64,000 bases of DNA from Rhodobacteraceae bacterium NBU2976 (GTDB lineage Bacteria; Pseudomonadota; Alphaproteobacteria; Rhodobacterales; Rhodobacteraceae): positions 310,001-374,000 of the forward strand of contig JALPRQ010000001.1 of the NCBI GenBank assembly GCA_023630215.1, in the 5' to 3' direction. The notes beneath the pieces are model-generated. The model had not been told where the DNA came from. It worked only from the letters and a program-made list of their open reading frames with translations, and did no database searches. This document shows positions 30,740 through 39,080 of this stretch, one piece after another. Numbering within the stretch: position 1 is the first letter of the stretch; each line of letters opens with the position of its first letter. The translations under genes were made by a program, and so were the position numbers.

Positions 30740-32014
30740 TCAGGGTTTCTGTATCACTGCAGCAAAAAAACCATCCAGCCCGCCAATATCGAACCACATG
30801 TCCGGCCGCGTCCGCATCTGTCCGTTGGGCGTTACAAAAGACTCGGGCAATGATGTAATCGGTATCAGTTGTGCGTCCGTAACGTCCTCTAGGAAGCGCG
30901 TTATCTGATCTTCACCTTCGGACGGCAATAACGAACAGGTGCAATAAACCAATGTTCCCTTTGGGGCCAACCAGTCATAAGCGCGTCGCAACATGCGGCT
31001 TTGGACTTTTAGCAGGGGGCCCAGATCACCATCCTTGGCAAAAGGCAAATCGGGGTGCCGACGCAACGTGCCCGACGCCGAACAGGGTGCGTCCAAAAGG
31101 ATGGCTGGAAAAGGCGCTTCAGGTGTCCAGGAAAACATATCTGCCACGACGGGTTTTGCCGACAGTTTGGTGCGATCCAGGTTTTGTTTTAATCTTTCCA
31201 GGCGCGTCGCCGAGACGTCAAGCGCGGTCACCTCTGCTCCGGCGGCCGCAAGTTGCAGGGTCTTTCCACCGGGCGCGGCGCAAATATCCAACACGCGTTT
31301 TCCCGCGACATCCCCCAATAACCGGGCGGGCAGTGCCGCTGCCGCATCCTGTACCCACCACTCACCAGCGTCATAACCCGGCAATGTGGAAATTTGCGCT
31401 GGCTTTGCTATTCGTACCGATCCTGTCGGCAGAACCTCTCCACCAGTGGCTTTGGAAATTTCTTCTGCCTCGGATTCTGATCTCAGAGTCAGATCAGTTG
31501 GCACTGGCCGAGTATGGGCCATTTCAATTGCACAAACAGTTTCCTCGCCATGTGCGCGTTCCAGTGGCTTGCGGATCCAGTTCGGTAACCGGGGCGGCTC
31601 CTGTTGGGCCCAGATCGTTGCCCCTTCACGAGCGATCCGCCGGGCAACGGCATTGACCAAGCCCGCCAGATGCCGCGATTTCGGCGATTCACGGGTCAGA
31701 TTTACCGCGCTATTCACCACGGCATGATCCGCTATTTGTTCCACCAACAGCTCAGCCGCAGCAATCCGCAGGATATTGCGCACGCGAAATGGGGGGGATT
31801 TCTCAAGAAAGGCATCGAGCACGGCGTCGATCATTGACAGGTGCCGCAGCGCCACGACTGCCAGTGACCTTGCGCGGGCGCGATCCGGCGGCGCAAGGTC
31901 CGTCATCGGACTATCCGCGGCGTCCAGCACGTCACTTAGCATCTGCTTGCGCATGACCACCGCGTGCAGCAGTTGAACCGCTGCACGGCGGGCGGCAAGA
32001 CCATGTTCACTCAT
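30740..32014 (-). CDS. rsmB: 16S rRNA (cytosine-C5) methyltransferase, RsmB/NOL1 family
   Basis: RsmB methylates C967 of 16S rRNA. The 424-residue protein has a NusB-like RNA-binding domain (about 1-140; AAELLVEQIADHAVVNSAVNL) and a Rossmann methyltransferase domain with the SAM motif LDICAAPGGKTLQLA, the LDAPCSASGTLRRHPD motif and the nucleophile-containing YCTCSLLPSEGEDQ. Both catalytic cysteines are present. The start overlaps the stop of htpX by 4 nt. Confidence 0.93.
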   Translation of the reverse strand: MSEHGLAARRAAVQLLHAVVMRKQMLSDVLDAADSPMTDLAPPDRARARSLAVVALRHLSMIDAVLDAFLEKSPPFRVRNILRIAAAELLVEQIADHAVVNSAVNLTRESPKSRHLAGLVNAVARRIAREGATIWAQQEPPRLPNWIRKPLERAHGEETVCAIEMAHTRPVPTDLTLRSESEAEEISKATGGEVLPTGSVRIAKPAQISTLPGYDAGEWWVQDAAAALPARLLGDVAGKRVLDICAAPGGKTLQLAAAGAEVTALDVSATRLERLKQNLDRTKLSAKPVVADMFSWTPEAPFPAILLDAPCSASGTLRRHPDLPFAKDGDLGPLLKVQSRMLRRAYDWLAPKGTLVYCTCSLLPSEGEDQITRFLEDVTDAQLIPITSLPESFVTPNGQMRTRPDMWFDIGGLDGFFAAVIQKP

Positions 32015-32880
32015 CGTTGACGTCGCACCGTTTCAAATGATTCTGTTTCCGCTAGCTCTTGCAGTGCGGCGATACGATTGTCCACATTTGGATGTGTCGA
32101 AAACAGATTATCTATGCGCCCACCTATCAAAGGGTTGCAGATAAACAAATGCGCTGTCGTCGGGTGTTGTTCGGCTGATGGCATTGTAACCTTTGCCGAA
32201 GTGGTTGATATCTTGCGCAATGCTGACGCCAGACTGCGGGGATCACCAGATATATAGGCCCCCAGCCGATCCGCAGCATATTCGCGTGTTCGCGAAATCA
32301 TCAATTGGATGATCATCGCGGCAATAGGCGCGAATATTGAAGCCAGTAATATGCCGATCACCCCAATTGCGCCCTGACGTCGACCGTTGCGAAAGAACAT
32401 GGCGAACTGCGCCAGCATTGAAACGGCACCCGCAATGGTGGCCGCGACGGTCATCGTCAGCGTATCGCGATTTCGAATATGCGCCAATTCATGGGCGATG
32501 ACGCCTTCGATCTCGGACTGGTCGAGCAACCGCAACAATCCCGCGGTCACCGCAATCGCTGCTTTTGACGGGCTACGTCCGGTGGCGAATGCGTTGGGCT
32601 GACTGGAGCTGATCAGATAGATATCGGGCGTCGGTAAACCGGCGTTTTGAGCCAGCCGATCAACGGTTGCATAGAGTTTTGGTGACGAAGATGGCGTTAC
32701 CAGATCGGCATTGTGCATCCGAAGCGCCAAAGAACCTGAATTCCAGTAAGCATACATGTTGGTTGCCATCGCCACCACAAAAGCAACGATCAAACCAGTT
32801 GAGCCACCCAACAGATAGCCAACCACCATAAACAGGGCGGTTAAAGCTGCCAGCAATACCATGGTTCGTAAAAAATTCAT
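32011..32880 (-). CDS. htpX: Zinc metalloprotease HtpX
   Basis: Inner-membrane zinc protease that removes misfolded membrane proteins (family M48). The 289-residue sequence has two N-terminal membrane helices (about 5-45), the HELAH zinc motif with His130, Glu131 and His134, two more hydrophobic helices, and the third zinc ligand in TREYAADRLG. It leads the htpX-rsmB-heparinase-purH set. Divergent from the SDHAF4-like gene with 46 nt between them; no clear heat-shock promoter could be picked out. Confidence 0.95.
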   Translation of the reverse strand: MNFLRTMVLLAALTALFMVVGYLLGGSTGLIVAFVVAMATNMYAYWNSGSLALRMHNADLVTPSSSPKLYATVDRLAQNAGLPTPDIYLISSSQPNAFATGRSPSKAAIAVTAGLLRLLDQSEIEGVIAHELAHIRNRDTLTMTVAATIAGAVSMLAQFAMFFRNGRRQGAIGVIGILLASIFAPIAAMIIQLMISRTREYAADRLGAYISGDPRSLASALRKISTTSAKVTMPSAEQHPTTAHLFICNPLIGGRIDNLFSTHPNVDNRIAALQELAETESFETVRRQR

Positions 32881-32926
32881 GTAACAGACCGTTGCGTTAT
32901 TCTATCTCATCCGCATATTTGCATTC

Positions 32927-33115
32927 ATGTCGGAAAATCAATCGCAAAGAAACCCTTCGCTTTCTCCCGCTGCCCAACGCGCCTTGTCCGAGGCCGAAGA
33001 ACGGCGGAAAAACACCATTAAACCTGAACGTCCCAAGGAATTGGGTGGGCGCGATGGTCCCGAACCCGTCCGTTATGGAGATTGGGAAAAAAAAGGCATC
33101 ATTAGCGATTTCTAA
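32927..33115 (+). CDS. DUF1674 protein, SDHAF4-type succinate dehydrogenase assembly factor
   Basis: A 62-residue protein whose end (GGRDGPEPVRYGDWEKKGIISDF) is the hallmark of DUF1674, the bacterial counterpart of mitochondrial SDHAF4 (Sdh8). SDHAF4 binds the flavinylated SdhA subunit and helps complex II assembly. The N-terminal half is basic and looks disordered. No strong ribosome-binding site is seen before the ATG, so it may be poorly translated or leaderless. The bacterial role is inferred from homology. Confidence 0.85.
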   Translation: MSENQSQRNPSLSPAAQRALSEAEERRKNTIKPERPKELGGRDGPEPVRYGDWEKKGIISDF

Positions 33116-33170
33116 CCTTTTCTTAGCGAATCACTGTCACCTTCACCTGATATGAGTAGGAGGAAGGGAA

Positions 33171-33620
33171 ATGGGTTCATTTTCTGTCGTAACATCTGAA
33201 TCGGAACTTGATCGGGGTCAATCCAACCGAATTGAACGACGTGGTCTGATGGATGCGTTGGATGCCTCGCAAAATCTTGTCTGGTTCGACGCAAATGGAA
33301 TGATCGTAGATGCCAATCCCAACGCGCTTCGGTTGTTCGAATATTCGGACGAGGATATCGTGAAGCAGGATTATTTTGCTTTATGTGGCAACAATCCACG
33401 CCAACTGATGGCCGATAAGCGACAATGGGGCCGTATCGCCAGCGGCGAAGTCAACCATATGGAACGCAGCTATGTCAGTTGCCACGGGCGAGAAGTGTGG
33501 GCCTCGGTCAACTTCGCCGCCATCAAGAACGAGAACGGCTCGACCCGTCGCGTATTGGCACTGTTCATCGATATGGGAAAATTTGCTTGGAAACCGAACG
33601 ACGCAGCGCGCCCCTATTAA
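33171..33620 (+). CDS. Single PAS-domain protein
   Basis: A 149-residue protein that is essentially one PAS fold (about 25-145): LMDALDASQNLVWFDANGMIVDANPNALRLFEYSDEDIV followed by the C-terminal sheet with AIKNENGSTRRVLALFID. This resembles PAS modules of chemoreceptors and histidine kinases, but no output domain follows, so it must act through a partner. A strong AGGAGG site precedes the ATG. It ends tail-to-tail with polA, overlapping by 4 nt. The ligand is unknown. Confidence 0.8.
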   Translation: MGSFSVVTSESELDRGQSNRIERRGLMDALDASQNLVWFDANGMIVDANPNALRLFEYSDEDIVKQDYFALCGNNPRQLMADKRQWGRIASGEVNHMERSYVSCHGREVWASVNFAAIKNENGSTRRVLALFIDMGKFAWKPNDAARPY

Positions 33621-36433
33621 TGGGCCTCTGCCCAGCTGCGCCCGGTTCCAGCATCAACGATCAACGGAATGTCGAGCTTCACCGCAGGCAGGCTGGCGGT
33701 CTGCATGACATCGCGGACGATGTGGATCGTTTCGTCGACCGCATTCTCGGGGACCTCGAATATCAGTTCGTCATGGACCTGTAGCAGCATTTTTGCCGGC
33801 AAATGACGGATTGCATCCGGGATCCGGATCATGGCGCGGCGAATAATATCGGCGGCTGACCCTTGGATTGGGGCGTTGATCGCGGCGCGCTGGGCGAACC
33901 CCGCATGCGGACCTTTGGCGTTGATTTCGGGCGTGTGGATACGGCGTCCAAAAAGCGTTTCGACGTAACCCTTCTTTTTCGCGCCTTCAATGGTGGTGTC
34001 CATATATTCGCGAATGCCAGGGAAGCGTTCAAAATACGTGTCGATAAAGCGCTTCGCATCCTCGCGCGGGATGCGCAGGTTACGCGCCAGACCGAAGGCC
34101 GAAATCCCGTAAATCACCCCGAAATTAATCGCTTTGGCCTGACGGCGGACCATCGGGTCCATGCCCTCGATCGGGGTGTCGAACATTTCAGAAGCCGTCA
34201 TCGCGTGAATGTCCAGCCCGTCATGAAACGCCTGTTTCAGACTGACTATGTCGGCAATATGGGCGAGGATGCGCAGTTCGATCTGGCTGTAATCCAACGA
34301 GACCAGTAGATTTCCCTCCTCGGCAATAAACGCCTCGCGGATTTTGCGGCCCTCTTCGGTGCGCACCGGAATATTCTGTAAATTCGGATCGGTGGAGGCT
34401 AGCCGTCCCGTCGACGCCCCCGAAATGACATAGGACGTGTGGACCCGACCGGTATCTTTGTTGATATAGGTCTGCAACGCATCCGTGTAGGTCGATTTCA
34501 GCTTCGACATCTGTCGCCAGTCGAGGATTTTTGCGGGCAATTCGTGCCCCTCGGCGGCGAGGTCCTCAAGAACATCCGCACCCGTCGCATAAGCCCCCGT
34601 CTTACCCTTCTTGCCACCCGGCAACCCCATCTTGTCGAACAGTATCTCGCCAAGCTGTTTGGGAGAGCCGACGTTAAAATCCTGTCCGGCGAGGGTGTGA
34701 ATCTCGTCCTCCAACCCCGCCATGGACTGCGCGAAATTGTTGGACATGCGCGACAAGTGATCCCGGTCGACTTTGATGCCGTGCATTTCCATCTCGGCCA
34801 GTACCGGGATCAGCGGGCGCTCCATGGTTTCATAAACGGTCGTTACCTGATTGGCGGACAGTTGCGGTTTGAACAATTTCCACAGACGCAGCGTGATGTC
34901 CGCATCCTCGGCCGCATATTTCGTTGCGTCCTCGATTGGGACCATGTCAAAGGTTTTCATCGATTTGCCGGAGCCTAGCAATTCCTTGATCGGGATCGGC
35001 TTGTGGCCCAAATAGCGTTCGGACAGCTCATCCATCCCGTGCCGATGCAGGCCGCCATGCATGGCATAGGACAACAGCATCGTGTCATCAATGGGGGCAA
35101 TGTCGATCCCGTAGCGCGCCAAAATCTTGGCGTCATATTTCATATTCTGCCCGATTTTCAGGATCGAAGGGTCCTCGAACATTCCCTTAAGCGTCGCCAG
35201 CGTGTCTTTGCGATCCAATTGACCCTCAACCAGATCGCGCCCGCCGAACAGATCGCCTTCGCCCTTGATATGGGCAAGCGGGATGTAGCAAGCCTCGCCG
35301 GGTTCAACGGCCAGACAGACGCCAACAATGTCGGCAACCATTTCGTCAAGCCCGGTGGTTTCGGTATCGACTGCCACATACCCCCGGCGATAGGCCGCGT
35401 CGATCCAGCGTTGCAGCGCATCGGTGTCGTTCACCGTCTCGTAAGTCGAAGCATCAATTTTCGCGGTGAGCGCGGTAACATCCGCGCTGCCGTCGTCGGG
35501 GCTCGATGCCCCGGGGGCGGCGGGTTCCTCGATAACGGGGACATCGACGCCCAGCTTTTCCGCCAGTCGGGTCGACAAGGTGCGGAATTCCATCGCCGCG
35601 GTAAAGGCCAGAACGTCGGATGCGACGGGATCGCGGACCTCCAGATCCTCCAGCGGGACCTCGACCGGTACGTTCTGATCCAGTGTTACCAACTGGCGCG
35701 ACAACCGTATCTGATCCGCTTTTTCGATCAGGGTTTCGCGGCGTTTCGGCTGAGTGATCTCCTCGGCGCGGGCCAGCAGCGTATCCAGATCGCCATATTC
35801 ATTGATCAGCAAGGCGGCCGTCTTGATCCCAATCCCGGGTGCGCCCGGCACGTTATCAACGGAATCGCCTGCCAGCGATTGCACATCGATCACACGGTCG
35901 GGACCGACGCCGAATTTTTCTTCGACCTCCTCGATCCCGATCCGTTTGTTCTTCATCCCATCGACCATCTCGACGCCGCCGCCAACCAGCTGCATCAGGT
36001 CCTTGTCGGAAGAGATAATCGTAACACGCCCCCCGGCGTCGCGGGCCTGACGGGCGTATGTGGCAATGATGTCGTCCGCCTCGAACCCCTCCATTTCGAT
36101 ACAGGGCAGGTTGAAGGCGCGGGTGGCGTCGCGGATCAATGGGAATTGGGGCACAAGATCTTCGGGTGCGGGCGGACGATGAGCCTTGTATTCCGGGTAT
36201 ATGTCATTTCGAAACGACTTGCCGGAATAGTCGAAAATCACCGCCACATGGGTCGGCGCATCCGGCCCGGTGTTATCTTCGACCATTTTATAGATCATGT
36301 TGCAGAACCCCTGCACAGCACCTACTGGCAGCCCGTCAGATTTCCGCGTCAGGGGGGGCAAGGCGTGAAAGGCCCGGAAGATAAACCCCGAGCCGTCAAT
36401 CAGATGCAGGTGATGCCCCTTGCCAAATGCCAT
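33617..36433 (-). CDS. polA: DNA polymerase I
   Basis: Repair and Okazaki-fragment-processing polymerase of 938 residues. All three domains are present: the 5'-3' exonuclease (1-300; LIDGSGFIFRAFHALPPL, SDKDLMQLV, GDSVDNVPGAPGIG), the 3'-5' exonuclease (about 345-540; the intact VAVDTETTGLD acidic motif and YAAEDADITLRLW suggest active proofreading) and the polymerase (SLDYSQIELRILAHI, RRQAKAINFGVIYG, LQVHDELIFEVP). A 552-codon open frame on the other strand is a shadow and not a gene. The zinc-finger gene 36435-36605 precedes it by 1 nt. Confidence 0.98.
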   Translation of the reverse strand: MAFGKGHHLHLIDGSGFIFRAFHALPPLTRKSDGLPVGAVQGFCNMIYKMVEDNTGPDAPTHVAVIFDYSGKSFRNDIYPEYKAHRPPAPEDLVPQFPLIRDATRAFNLPCIEMEGFEADDIIATYARQARDAGGRVTIISSDKDLMQLVGGGVEMVDGMKNKRIGIEEVEEKFGVGPDRVIDVQSLAGDSVDNVPGAPGIGIKTAALLINEYGDLDTLLARAEEITQPKRRETLIEKADQIRLSRQLVTLDQNVPVEVPLEDLEVRDPVASDVLAFTAAMEFRTLSTRLAEKLGVDVPVIEEPAAPGASSPDDGSADVTALTAKIDASTYETVNDTDALQRWIDAAYRRGYVAVDTETTGLDEMVADIVGVCLAVEPGEACYIPLAHIKGEGDLFGGRDLVEGQLDRKDTLATLKGMFEDPSILKIGQNMKYDAKILARYGIDIAPIDDTMLLSYAMHGGLHRHGMDELSERYLGHKPIPIKELLGSGKSMKTFDMVPIEDATKYAAEDADITLRLWKLFKPQLSANQVTTVYETMERPLIPVLAEMEMHGIKVDRDHLSRMSNNFAQSMAGLEDEIHTLAGQDFNVGSPKQLGEILFDKMGLPGGKKGKTGAYATGADVLEDLAAEGHELPAKILDWRQMSKLKSTYTDALQTYINKDTGRVHTSYVISGASTGRLASTDPNLQNIPVRTEEGRKIREAFIAEEGNLLVSLDYSQIELRILAHIADIVSLKQAFHDGLDIHAMTASEMFDTPIEGMDPMVRRQAKAINFGVIYGISAFGLARNLRIPREDAKRFIDTYFERFPGIREYMDTTIEGAKKKGYVETLFGRRIHTPEINAKGPHAGFAQRAAINAPIQGSAADIIRRAMIRIPDAIRHLPAKMLLQVHDELIFEVPENAVDETIHIVRDVMQTASLPAVKLDIPLIVDAGTGRSWAEAH

Positions 36434-36434
36434 T

Positions 36435-36605
36435 TTAATGGCCGTGGCCTGCGCCCTCTTTCAGGACGAATTTCTTGTCGCAATAAGGGCATTCGACGAA
36501 GCCCTCTTCGCCAATGGTCAACCAAACCCGAGGATGTTCAAGACCGCCATCACAGGCGACCGTTTTTGTGTCAACCTCGACGGTTTCAGGCGCTTCGATT
36601 GTCAT
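36435..36605 (-). CDS. Zinc-finger protein of the NDUFS6/CHCC family
   Basis: A 56-residue protein with the CHCC zinc site Cys18, His24, Cys39, Cys42 (VACDGGLEHPRVWL; VECPYCDKKFVL), the signature of the family that includes the mitochondrial complex I subunit NDUFS6. In Paracoccus and relatives the homologue is an accessory subunit of NADH dehydrogenase. A strong AAGGAGG site precedes the ATG. The stop codon lies 1 nt before the polA start, so both may share a transcript with the HIT gene. The complex I role is inferred. Confidence 0.85.
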   Translation of the reverse strand: MTIEAPETVEVDTKTVACDGGLEHPRVWLTIGEEGFVECPYCDKKFVLKEGAGHGH

Positions 36606-36615
36606 ATAACCCTCC

Positions 36616-36993
36616 TTATTTTACCAACATCGGTCCCAGCGGTCGGCCTGCGAGGATATGAATATGGTAATGCGGCACTTCCTGATGTCCGTTTAAACCG
36701 CTATTGGCAATCAGTCGATAGCCTTCGCCATTTCCTTCGGGTGCGAGACCCAGATCCTGCGTAATTTTTGAAACTAACCGCGAAAAATCCACAATTTCCG
36801 CGTCTGACGCTTCGGCGGCAAAGTGGTCGAAATTCACATATGCCCCTTTCGGGATAACCAACACATGGATGGGTGCCTGTGGCGCGATATCGTTAAACGC
36901 CAACGAATGGTCAGTTTCTGCGACAGTGCTATTGGGTATTTCACCCCGCAGGATTTTGGCAAAAATATTCTGGTCGTCGTAGTCGTAGGCCAT
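36616..36993 (-). CDS. HIT family protein (HinT-like nucleoside phosphoramidase)
   Basis: A 125-residue histidine-triad protein: FAKILRGEIPNSTVAETD at the N-terminus and the triad HYHIHILAGR at the end, where the histidines form the catalytic and phosphate-binding site. HinT-like enzymes hydrolyse nucleoside 5'-phosphoramidates such as AMP-lysine. It is followed 11 nt later by the CHCC zinc-finger gene and preceded 9 nt away by the branching glycosyltransferase gene, all on the same strand. Confidence 0.92.
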   Translation of the reverse strand: MAYDYDDQNIFAKILRGEIPNSTVAETDHSLAFNDIAPQAPIHVLVIPKGAYVNFDHFAAEASDAEIVDFSRLVSKITQDLGLAPEGNGEGYRLIANSGLNGHQEVPHYHIHILAGRPLGPMLVK

Positions 36994-37001
36994 GTCGCCC
37001 C

Positions 37002-38567
37002 CTATTCAAATATCAATTGTTTGGCGAGATCTTCGGCGCGATGTTGCGGGATTTTCAGGAATCCGGCAAGGGCCACCGCGTTGGATTCCTGCGAGCTATT
37101 CTCGCTGACTTCAAACAGCCCCGGCAAGCCCATTTCCTGCAAGTCCAGATGATCGACGCGGATGTTGTTGCGAAGGGTCGTGATCAATCCCCGAGAGGAC
37201 TCGACCGTTGCTCGCCGATCTGCCAGACCGATCCGCTGCGCGTGACCAACAAGATATTCGTCGTCAAAGGTGCATTCGACATCCAGAACCTGCAATTCAC
37301 AACGATCTCCAGCCAAGTCTCTCAATGTGTCCAGATTGCTTGGGTCCATGCAGATCAGCAGACGGTTTGTCTCCATACGCTCGAAAAGAAGTTTTAATAC
37401 CGCCCGACGGTGGCGATTTCGTTTCTGTTCGGAATGTTCAATCTGACCAAGGTCAGGCAGGTTGGAACCCGGCTCCTCGAACAGATAACCCATTGATGGA
37501 ATATGAACGATGGCGCCAAACTGGTTGGCAAACCGCTTTCCGACATGCCATTTTTTACACAATATTATCTGAAGGGTGTTTTGTCGCCCTATTCGGCTGC
37601 CCCGTTCCCAGAAACGTTCGGCAAATCTATCACCTGTGCGCCCACGCGCTGTCAGATAGCTGATCAGTTGTCGCCCGTTCGGTCCGGTTGTCACTTCGCG
37701 ATCACTTTGGAAATCTTTTGCCAGGGCGCTACGTAACCCCGTCGCATTCTCGGAAATCTTGCGAGCAAACAGGAAGTTTTGTGCGCGCAGAAATTCCAGA
37801 TGATCCTCGTAAAAAACTGTGGGGATCCCGTAATCGGAGAATGACAAAAATGTCAGGGTGCGGGATTCGACCTCATCACGTGGCACGATGTGAAGTGCCA
37901 GTGTTTGAAAGAATGTCTCGTCCGGAATCCATGTGGTCTTGAAGAATTTAATGATGTCAGGCCGACGTTTGATCAGGTCTAATAACTTGGTGATTGTGCT
38001 GCGACGCAGACACCACCATTGCGAACCGATCATGATATGCAGACCCTTTGGAAGTTCGCGTTCCAACCCCAGAAATTTCTGGGCAGCAGCCGAAGCATAA
38101 AACAGTTTCTTGTTGTTGCGTTCGTTGAACCAGTGCCGGTAGACCAGCCGCTCTTCCTTGAAGCCGACCTTGATCCAGTCGCTTTTGAAAAAATCGTGAT
38201 GTTCGATGTAATCTATCGAACGCGCACTCAGAAATTTGCGCATATGCCCGATGGGCTTAATCGGGGCACAATCCCCACTCACCATATAGAAATGCGTCGC
38301 CTCGGGAAACGCATCATATCCGGCATTCAGGGCGTTTAAAGAGCCCTGTACCAAAGACCACTCTCCCCAGCCGCATTTTACCCGCTGTGCAAAACAGACA
38401 TTTGGATTTTCGCCCAGCTCAGACTTCAGCATCTGGAAGTCAGATTGCCTGGCGCGCGCGTCAAAATGGATCGCGATAAAATCCCCCGCACTCGTCAGCA
38501 ACTTCGCCTGTTCGATAATCTGGGCGGGGTTCTTGTGACACAGAAGAAGAAAACAGATTTTCGTCAT
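37002..38567 (-). CDS. Beta-1,6-N-acetylglucosaminyltransferase-like (GT14/Branch) protein with extra C-terminal region
   Basis: A 521-residue protein. Residues 1-about 290 match the core-2/I-branching transferase fold: KICFLLLCHKNPAQIIEQA, NVCFAQRVKCGWGEWSLVQGSLNAL, FYMVSGDCAPIKP and GSQWWCLRRSTI. The last 220 residues (about 300-521) are not part of that fold; they contain FGAIVHIPSMGYLFEEPGSNLPDLGQIEHSEQKRNR and resemble a domain of unknown function seen with such enzymes in Rhodobacteraceae. No signal peptide is seen, so it acts on a cytoplasmic acceptor, probably a surface glycan precursor. It heads the HIT-zinc finger-polA run. Confidence 0.78.
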   Translation of the reverse strand: MTKICFLLLCHKNPAQIIEQAKLLTSAGDFIAIHFDARARQSDFQMLKSELGENPNVCFAQRVKCGWGEWSLVQGSLNALNAGYDAFPEATHFYMVSGDCAPIKPIGHMRKFLSARSIDYIEHHDFFKSDWIKVGFKEERLVYRHWFNERNNKKLFYASAAAQKFLGLERELPKGLHIMIGSQWWCLRRSTITKLLDLIKRRPDIIKFFKTTWIPDETFFQTLALHIVPRDEVESRTLTFLSFSDYGIPTVFYEDHLEFLRAQNFLFARKISENATGLRSALAKDFQSDREVTTGPNGRQLISYLTARGRTGDRFAERFWERGSRIGRQNTLQIILCKKWHVGKRFANQFGAIVHIPSMGYLFEEPGSNLPDLGQIEHSEQKRNRHRRAVLKLLFERMETNRLLICMDPSNLDTLRDLAGDRCELQVLDVECTFDDEYLVGHAQRIGLADRRATVESSRGLITTLRNNIRVDHLDLQEMGLPGLFEVSENSSQESNAVALAGFLKIPQHRAEDLAKQLIFE

Positions 38568-38661
38568 TGTGCCCTTCTACGTTAACGCCGTGCCATTCCT
38601 ACTGGAATTATGCGGGTCGGTGAAGCGCTGTGCGAATTTTTTGAAAAAAATTTTGCAGCTG

Positions 38662-38688
38662 TGTCGAAAATCGCCAATGCTATGCGTC
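38662..38688 (+). promoter_or_regulatory. Predicted ECF42-type promoter of the YCII-sigma pair
   Basis: TGTCGA (38662-38667) and CGTC (38685-38688) are separated by 17 nt and lie 50 nt before the YCII start. As I recall, ECF42 sigma factors recognise TGTCGA at -35 and CG(A/T)C at -10, so the pair of genes is probably autoregulated by its own sigma factor. The motif is seen; recognition is inferred from the family. Confidence 0.6.
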
Positions 38689-38738
38689 GTACTAGCAGAA
38701 GTCACAGTCGTGGCTTTGGCTAAAAAAAGGGAAAGAAA

Positions 38739-39080
38739 ATGAAATTCATGGCATTGATCTATTCGGTGGACGGAAGTCAGTCGTCCTACCCCGGGGATCT
38801 GATGGGAGACTATCACAAATTTGGCGAGGAGGCCGCCGCCGCCGGCGTTCTGATCGAAGGCAACGCACTGCAACCAGTCTCGACCGCCAGTTCGGTTCAG
38901 GTGCGGGATAATAAGCCTGCGATCACAGACGGACCATTTGCGGAAACCAAAGAGGTGTTGGGTGGATACTACCTACTCGACTGCAAAGACTTGGACGAGG
39001 CCCTGAAATGGGCTGCGAAAATTCCAACAGCGACCTATGGCACGATTGAGGTTCGCCCCGTGTTAACCATTGAGTGGTGA
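38739..39080 (+). CDS. YCII/DGPF domain protein, partner of ECF42 sigma factor
   Basis: A 113-residue protein of the YCII-related family: MKFMALIYSVDGS, then the DGPFAETKEVLGGYYLLDCKDLDEALKWAAKIP segment with the DGPF motif. Genes of this type sit beside ECF42 sigma factors in many phyla, and their role, perhaps in sensing or detoxification, is unknown. AGGGA precedes the ATG. The stop overlaps the TTG start of the sigma factor gene by 11 nt, showing translational coupling. Confidence 0.85.
   Translation: MKFMALIYSVDGSQSSYPGDLMGDYHKFGEEAAAAGVLIEGNALQPVSTASSVQVRDNKPAITDGPFAETKEVLGGYYLLDCKDLDEALKWAAKIPTATYGTIEVRPVLTIEW

Noticed and set aside
35003-36661. 552-codon open frame antisense to polA
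   Set aside because: It mirrors the polA reading frame, lacks a ribosome-binding site and any recognisable domain, and polA itself is certain.
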